From assembly GCA_003562555.1 (NCBI GenBank), contig PWUO01000221.1, forward strand, positions 1-8,082: a DNA stretch of 8,082 nucleotides. The letters run 5' to 3'. Both the position numbers and the translations under genes were made by a program. Numbering within the stretch: the stretch's first letter is position 1; each line of letters begins with the position of its first letter. This stretch comes from Dehalococcoidia bacterium. Lineage in GTDB: Bacteria; Chloroflexota; Dehalococcoidia; GIF9; AB-539-J10. The notes under the pieces are model-generated. The model was not told the DNA's origin. It saw only the letters and a list, made by a program, of their open reading frames with translations, and ran no database searches. Below are positions 5,988-8,082 of the stretch, piece after piece.

Positions 5988-6443
5988 ATGACAATCGTTT
6001 GGGAACTGGCGAAGCAGATACTGACCAATCAGATGGTCGTTGCGCCCATCGTCGCCTGGTTACTGGCGCAGGTCATCAAGACGGCAATCGACAGCCTCCG
6101 GCGCCAAAGACTGAGCCTCAAGATGCTGTTCGGTCCGGGAGGCATGCCCAGTGCGCATTCGGCCCTGGTGGCCGGTCTTGCAACGTCAACCGCACTCAGT
6201 CAGGGCGTAGACTCTCCGTTATTCGGGATAACACTGGTACTGGCCATGATCGTCATGTACGACGCTGCGGGAGTACGCCAGGCCGTCGACAGACAGTCGG
6301 AGATACTGACCCACATCCTCACACATGTGCCACGGACGCCGGATGATTTCGACCGCTTCCTGATGGGACTGGTGGGGCATACCCGGGTACAAGTCGTGGC
6401 CGGCGGACTGCTCGGCATCGCAGTGGCCGTGCTGTTCAGCTGA
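5988..6443 (+). CDS. Divergent PAP2 family (DUF212, YuiD-like) membrane protein
   Basis: This 151-residue protein belongs to the DUF212 branch of acid phosphatase/vanadium haloperoxidase-like proteins. It has the branch's hallmarks: GPGGMPSAHSA at residues 49-59 with His57, YDAAGVRQAVDRQ near 91-103, and a late GHTRVQVVAGG at 130-140 with His131. Hydrophobic stretches near residues 16-32, 58-72, 79-92 and 136-150 indicate an integral membrane protein. PAP2 enzymes remove phosphate from lipid phosphates such as phosphatidate or undecaprenyl pyrophosphate, but the activity of DUF212 proteins is not established. Length is normal for the family (about 145-160). ATG at 5988 has a weak GGCGGGA site upstream and its own promoter. 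It is divergent from the lipid operon and followed after 50 bases by the rhomboid gene. Confidence 0.9.
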   Translation: MTIVWELAKQILTNQMVVAPIVAWLLAQVIKTAIDSLRRQRLSLKMLFGPGGMPSAHSALVAGLATSTALSQGVDSPLFGITLVLAMIVMYDAAGVRQAVDRQSEILTHILTHVPRTPDDFDRFLMGLVGHTRVQVVAGGLLGIAVAVLFS

Positions 6444-6457
6444 CCAACACCGGCCCT

Positions 6458-6487
6458 TTGGACCTCATCTCACGGTTACACTATAAT
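6458..6487 (+). promoter_or_regulatory. Promoter giving a leaderless rhomboid mRNA
   Basis: A perfect -10 TATAAT lies at 6482-6487, with a weak -35 TTGGAC at 6458-6463 and an 18-base spacer. Counting the last T of the -10 as -7 puts the start of transcription at 6494, the A of the in-frame ATG. The gene before it ends at 6443, so this may be an internal promoter of a short operon. Confidence 0.6.
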
Positions 6488-6493
6488 CTGCAA

Positions 6494-7069
6494 ATGCGTC
6501 GCACAGATTCATCCGGGATGAACGCCATCCTGTTCATCGTTTCGCTCTGTTTCCTGGTCTTCATCTTCACCATGTTTCGTCCTGAGCTTATCCGAATGCT
6601 GGGGCTCACCCCTGCTCTCGTACCGCAGCAGCCATGGACAGTGGTCACCGCGATGTTCGTTCACGCGAACCTCATGCATATCATGTTCAACATGATCAGC
6701 CTCTATTTTCTGGGCAGCTTCTTCCTGCGCATGGTCGGCGAGGGAGACTTCCTCAAGGTCTTCTTCATCGGGGGGCTCGCCGGTAACGCACTGTACATTC
6801 TCCTGGGCCCGGCCATGATTCCAGGCGTCGGTGCGTCAGGAGCCATCTTCGCCATAGGTGGCTCACTCGCGATCATGGCGCCAAAGCTCCCCGTCCTTGT
6901 ATTCCCTCTACCCGTGCCGGTACCACTCTGGATCGCAATGACGTTCTTCCTGGTTATCGGATTCTTCATCTCAGGAATCGCGTGGCAGGCACACCTTGGA
7001 GGATTTCTGCTGGGTATGCTGGCCGGACTCTATTTCAGAAAGCGCGGGAGACGGCCTCTCGTGTTCTAG
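6494..7069 (+). CDS. Rhomboid family intramembrane serine protease
   Basis: The 191-residue polytopic protein has the rhomboid catalytic framework: VHANLMHIMFN at residues 56-66, giving the oxyanion residues His62 and Asn66, nucleophile Ser115 in GVGASGA, and catalytic His167 in AHLGG. Hydrophobic segments lie near residues 10-28, 52-76, 89-105, 113-130, 143-160 and 166-181, consistent with the six-helix core. The C-terminus is basic (FRKRGRRP). Rhomboids cleave transmembrane substrates within the bilayer; the substrate here cannot be told. I place the start at the ATG at 6494, exactly where transcription is predicted to begin; there is no Shine-Dalgarno before it. TTG at 6458 would lengthen the protein by 12 residues but falls in the promoter, and ATG at 6518 would shorten it by 8. 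The hydrolase gene follows after 18 bases. Confidence 0.92.
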   Translation: MRRTDSSGMNAILFIVSLCFLVFIFTMFRPELIRMLGLTPALVPQQPWTVVTAMFVHANLMHIMFNMISLYFLGSFFLRMVGEGDFLKVFFIGGLAGNALYILLGPAMIPGVGASGAIFAIGGSLAIMAPKLPVLVFPLPVPVPLWIAMTFFLVIGFFISGIAWQAHLGGFLLGMLAGLYFRKRGRRPLVF

Positions 7070-7087
7070 AACTCGCGCAGGTGACAT

Positions 7088-7846
7088 GTGGCCATTCCAG
7101 TCAGCTTCGAGAGCGATCACCTTCGCCTCCACGGTGAGCTTCATCTGCCCACTAAGCAAGCACCCTGGCCCGGACTGTGCATCTGTCACGGAATTCCGGC
7201 GGTGCCCTACAACCCGGAAGACACGGGTTACCGTGATCTCGCCGCACGCTGTGCCGATGCAGGCTTTGCTTCACTCGTATTCACCTTCAGGGGAGCAGGC
7301 CTGAGTGAGGGCGACTTCGATATACGCGGATGGTCAGCAGACCTTCACGAGGCGATCTCATTCCTGGCTGGTGTTCAGGACGTCATCGTATCGAAGCTGT
7401 TCGTGATGGGGTTCAGCGGCGGCGGCGCAGCGTGCATCCATGTGGCGGCCCATGACAACCGGATAGCAGGCGTCGTATCCTGCGCCTCTCCGGCCCGTTT
7501 CGACGACCTGGTAGATGGGCCTGCGCTGTACGAGTGCCTGGCACGGTGGAGAGAGATCGGCATCATCAGGGATCCGGGTTTCCCCCCGGACATCCAGGAT
7601 TGGGCATCCGGGTTTCGAGAGGTAGCCCCCATCAACCATATCGGCAGCATCGCGCCACGCCCGGTGCTGTTGCTTCACGGGGACGCCGACGAGGTGGTTC
7701 CCGTATCACACGCATATGAACTGCACCAGTCGGCCGGCCACTCGGTCGAGCTCGTGATCCTGCCCGACGGCGTGCACAGGCTTAGAGTCGATGAACGCGC
7801 GATGCACACAGCGGTCGACTGGCTGCACAGACACTGCTCAAGTTGA
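7088..7846 (+). CDS. Alpha/beta hydrolase
   Basis: This 252-residue protein has an alpha/beta hydrolase fold with a complete triad. The oxyanion-region motif is CHGIP near residues 33-37, nucleophile Ser110 is in GFSGGGA, Asp201 is in LHGDADEVVP, and His230 is in PDGVH. Between strands there is FRGAGLSEG (68-75), common in esterases and dienelactone-hydrolase-like enzymes, and a lid-like insert around residues 138-180. No signal peptide is seen, so it is probably cytoplasmic. The substrate cannot be deduced; esterase, thioesterase or acyl hydrolase are all possible, and the nearby lipid genes are only suggestive. Start is GTG at 7088 with AGGTG five bases upstream. It is probably co-transcribed with the rhomboid gene, and its stop codon lies inside the -35 box of the rplU promoter. 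Confidence 0.9.
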   Translation: MAIPVSFESDHLRLHGELHLPTKQAPWPGLCICHGIPAVPYNPEDTGYRDLAARCADAGFASLVFTFRGAGLSEGDFDIRGWSADLHEAISFLAGVQDVIVSKLFVMGFSGGGAACIHVAAHDNRIAGVVSCASPARFDDLVDGPALYECLARWREIGIIRDPGFPPDIQDWASGFREVAPINHIGSIAPRPVLLLHGDADEVVPVSHAYELHQSAGHSVELVILPDGVHRLRVDERAMHTAVDWLHRHCSS

Positions 7847-7872
7847 CGCTGCGTTCGCGCCGGTGCTACAAT
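7843..7872 (+). promoter_or_regulatory. Promoter of rplU
   Basis: TTGACG (7843-7848) and TACAAT (7867-7872) are separated by 18 bases; each matches consensus at five of six positions. Predicted start of transcription is near 7879, giving a leader of about 19 bases. The -35 box contains the TGA stop of the alpha/beta hydrolase gene. Confidence 0.75.
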
Positions 7873-7885
7873 TCCCCGTTGTTCT

Positions 7886-7891
7886 GGAGGT
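7886..7891 (+). promoter_or_regulatory. Shine-Dalgarno of rplU, points to an ATT start
   Basis: GGAGGT lies six bases before ATT at 7898-7900, the ideal distance. No ATG, GTG or TTG is in the rplU frame at or near this position, so this site is the main support for an ATT start. Confidence 0.8.
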
Positions 7892-7897
7892 GCGGAG

Positions 7898-8082
7898 ATT
7901 TACGCCATAGTTGAGTCCGGAGGAAAACAATACAGGGTCTCTCCCCGTCAGACGCTCGATGTCGACAACCTGTCCGTGTCAGACGGTGAGACCGTAGAGC
8001 TTGACAGGGTGCTGCTCGTCTCGGACGGAGATGCCACTCACGTCGGTTCCCCGACGGTCGCGGGCGCGAAAGTCCTCGCAAC
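7898..8082 (+). CDS. rplU: Large ribosomal subunit protein L21, 5' part, ATT start
   Basis: The frame from 7898 encodes the L21 N-terminus: (M)YAIVESGGKQYRVSP, then TLDVDNL, GETVELDRVLLVSDG and VGSPTVAGAKVLA. Sixty-one full codons are present and L21 is usually about 100 residues, so about 40 are beyond the right edge. L21 binds 23S rRNA in the 50S subunit. The residue that is always the initiator Met in this family is encoded by ATT. Reading upstream in the same frame there is no ATG, GTG or TTG before the TGA at 7844, which is also the stop of the preceding hydrolase. With GGAGGT six bases upstream and a good promoter, I infer true initiation at ATT, as known for infC in E. coli. A single-base error (ATG read as ATT) is the main alternative. 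rpmA would be expected next. Confidence 0.93.
   Translation, partial: MYAIVESGGKQYRVSPRQTLDVDNLSVSDGETVELDRVLLVSDGDATHVGSPTVAGAKVLA

Overview
The window is a compact bacterial chromosomal segment with GC in the high fifties by eye, short intergenic gaps and no mobile element, CRISPR array or tRNA that I can see. The gene families suggest a Chloroflexota bacterium, possibly Dehalococcoidia: rpsU next to yqeY, a Bacillus-type FabL enoyl reductase, a mycobacterial HadAB-like dehydratase pair and a DUF212 phosphatase-like protein. That placement is inference and rests on no alignment.

The left and middle part (bases 411-5822, minus strand) is dominated by a seven-gene fatty acid synthesis operon. 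In transcription order it runs: HadA-like MaoC subunit, HadB-like MaoC dehydratase, plsX, acpP, fabL, fabF, fabG. Genes overlap by 4 bases at plsX/acpP and fabL/fabF, and other gaps are 3-77 bases. Together they supply the carrier protein and all four steps of the type II elongation cycle: condensation by FabF, ketoreduction by FabG, dehydration by the MaoC pair and enoyl reduction by FabL. PlsX then diverts acyl-ACP to acyl phosphate for phospholipid synthesis. No FabZ/FabA, FabH, FabD or carboxylase gene lies in the window. Downstream, behind its own promoter, are rpsU (ribosomal protein S21) and the first 134 codons of yqeY, which runs off the left edge.

A 165-base divergent region (5823-5987) carries two back-to-back sigma70-like promoters. 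To the right on the plus strand are a DUF212/divergent PAP2-family membrane protein, a rhomboid intramembrane protease, an alpha/beta hydrolase and the 5' part of rplU (ribosomal protein L21), cut by the right edge.

Translation starts are the most unusual feature. rplU has no ATG, GTG or TTG at its start and appears to use ATT, behind a strong Shine-Dalgarno sequence and its own promoter. The rhomboid gene has a perfect TATAAT placed so that transcription should begin at the A of its ATG, making it leaderless. The rpsU promoter predicts a leader of only about six bases with no Shine-Dalgarno. The HadA-like gene seems to start with TTG behind a leader that holds a possible hairpin and short overlapping reading frames.
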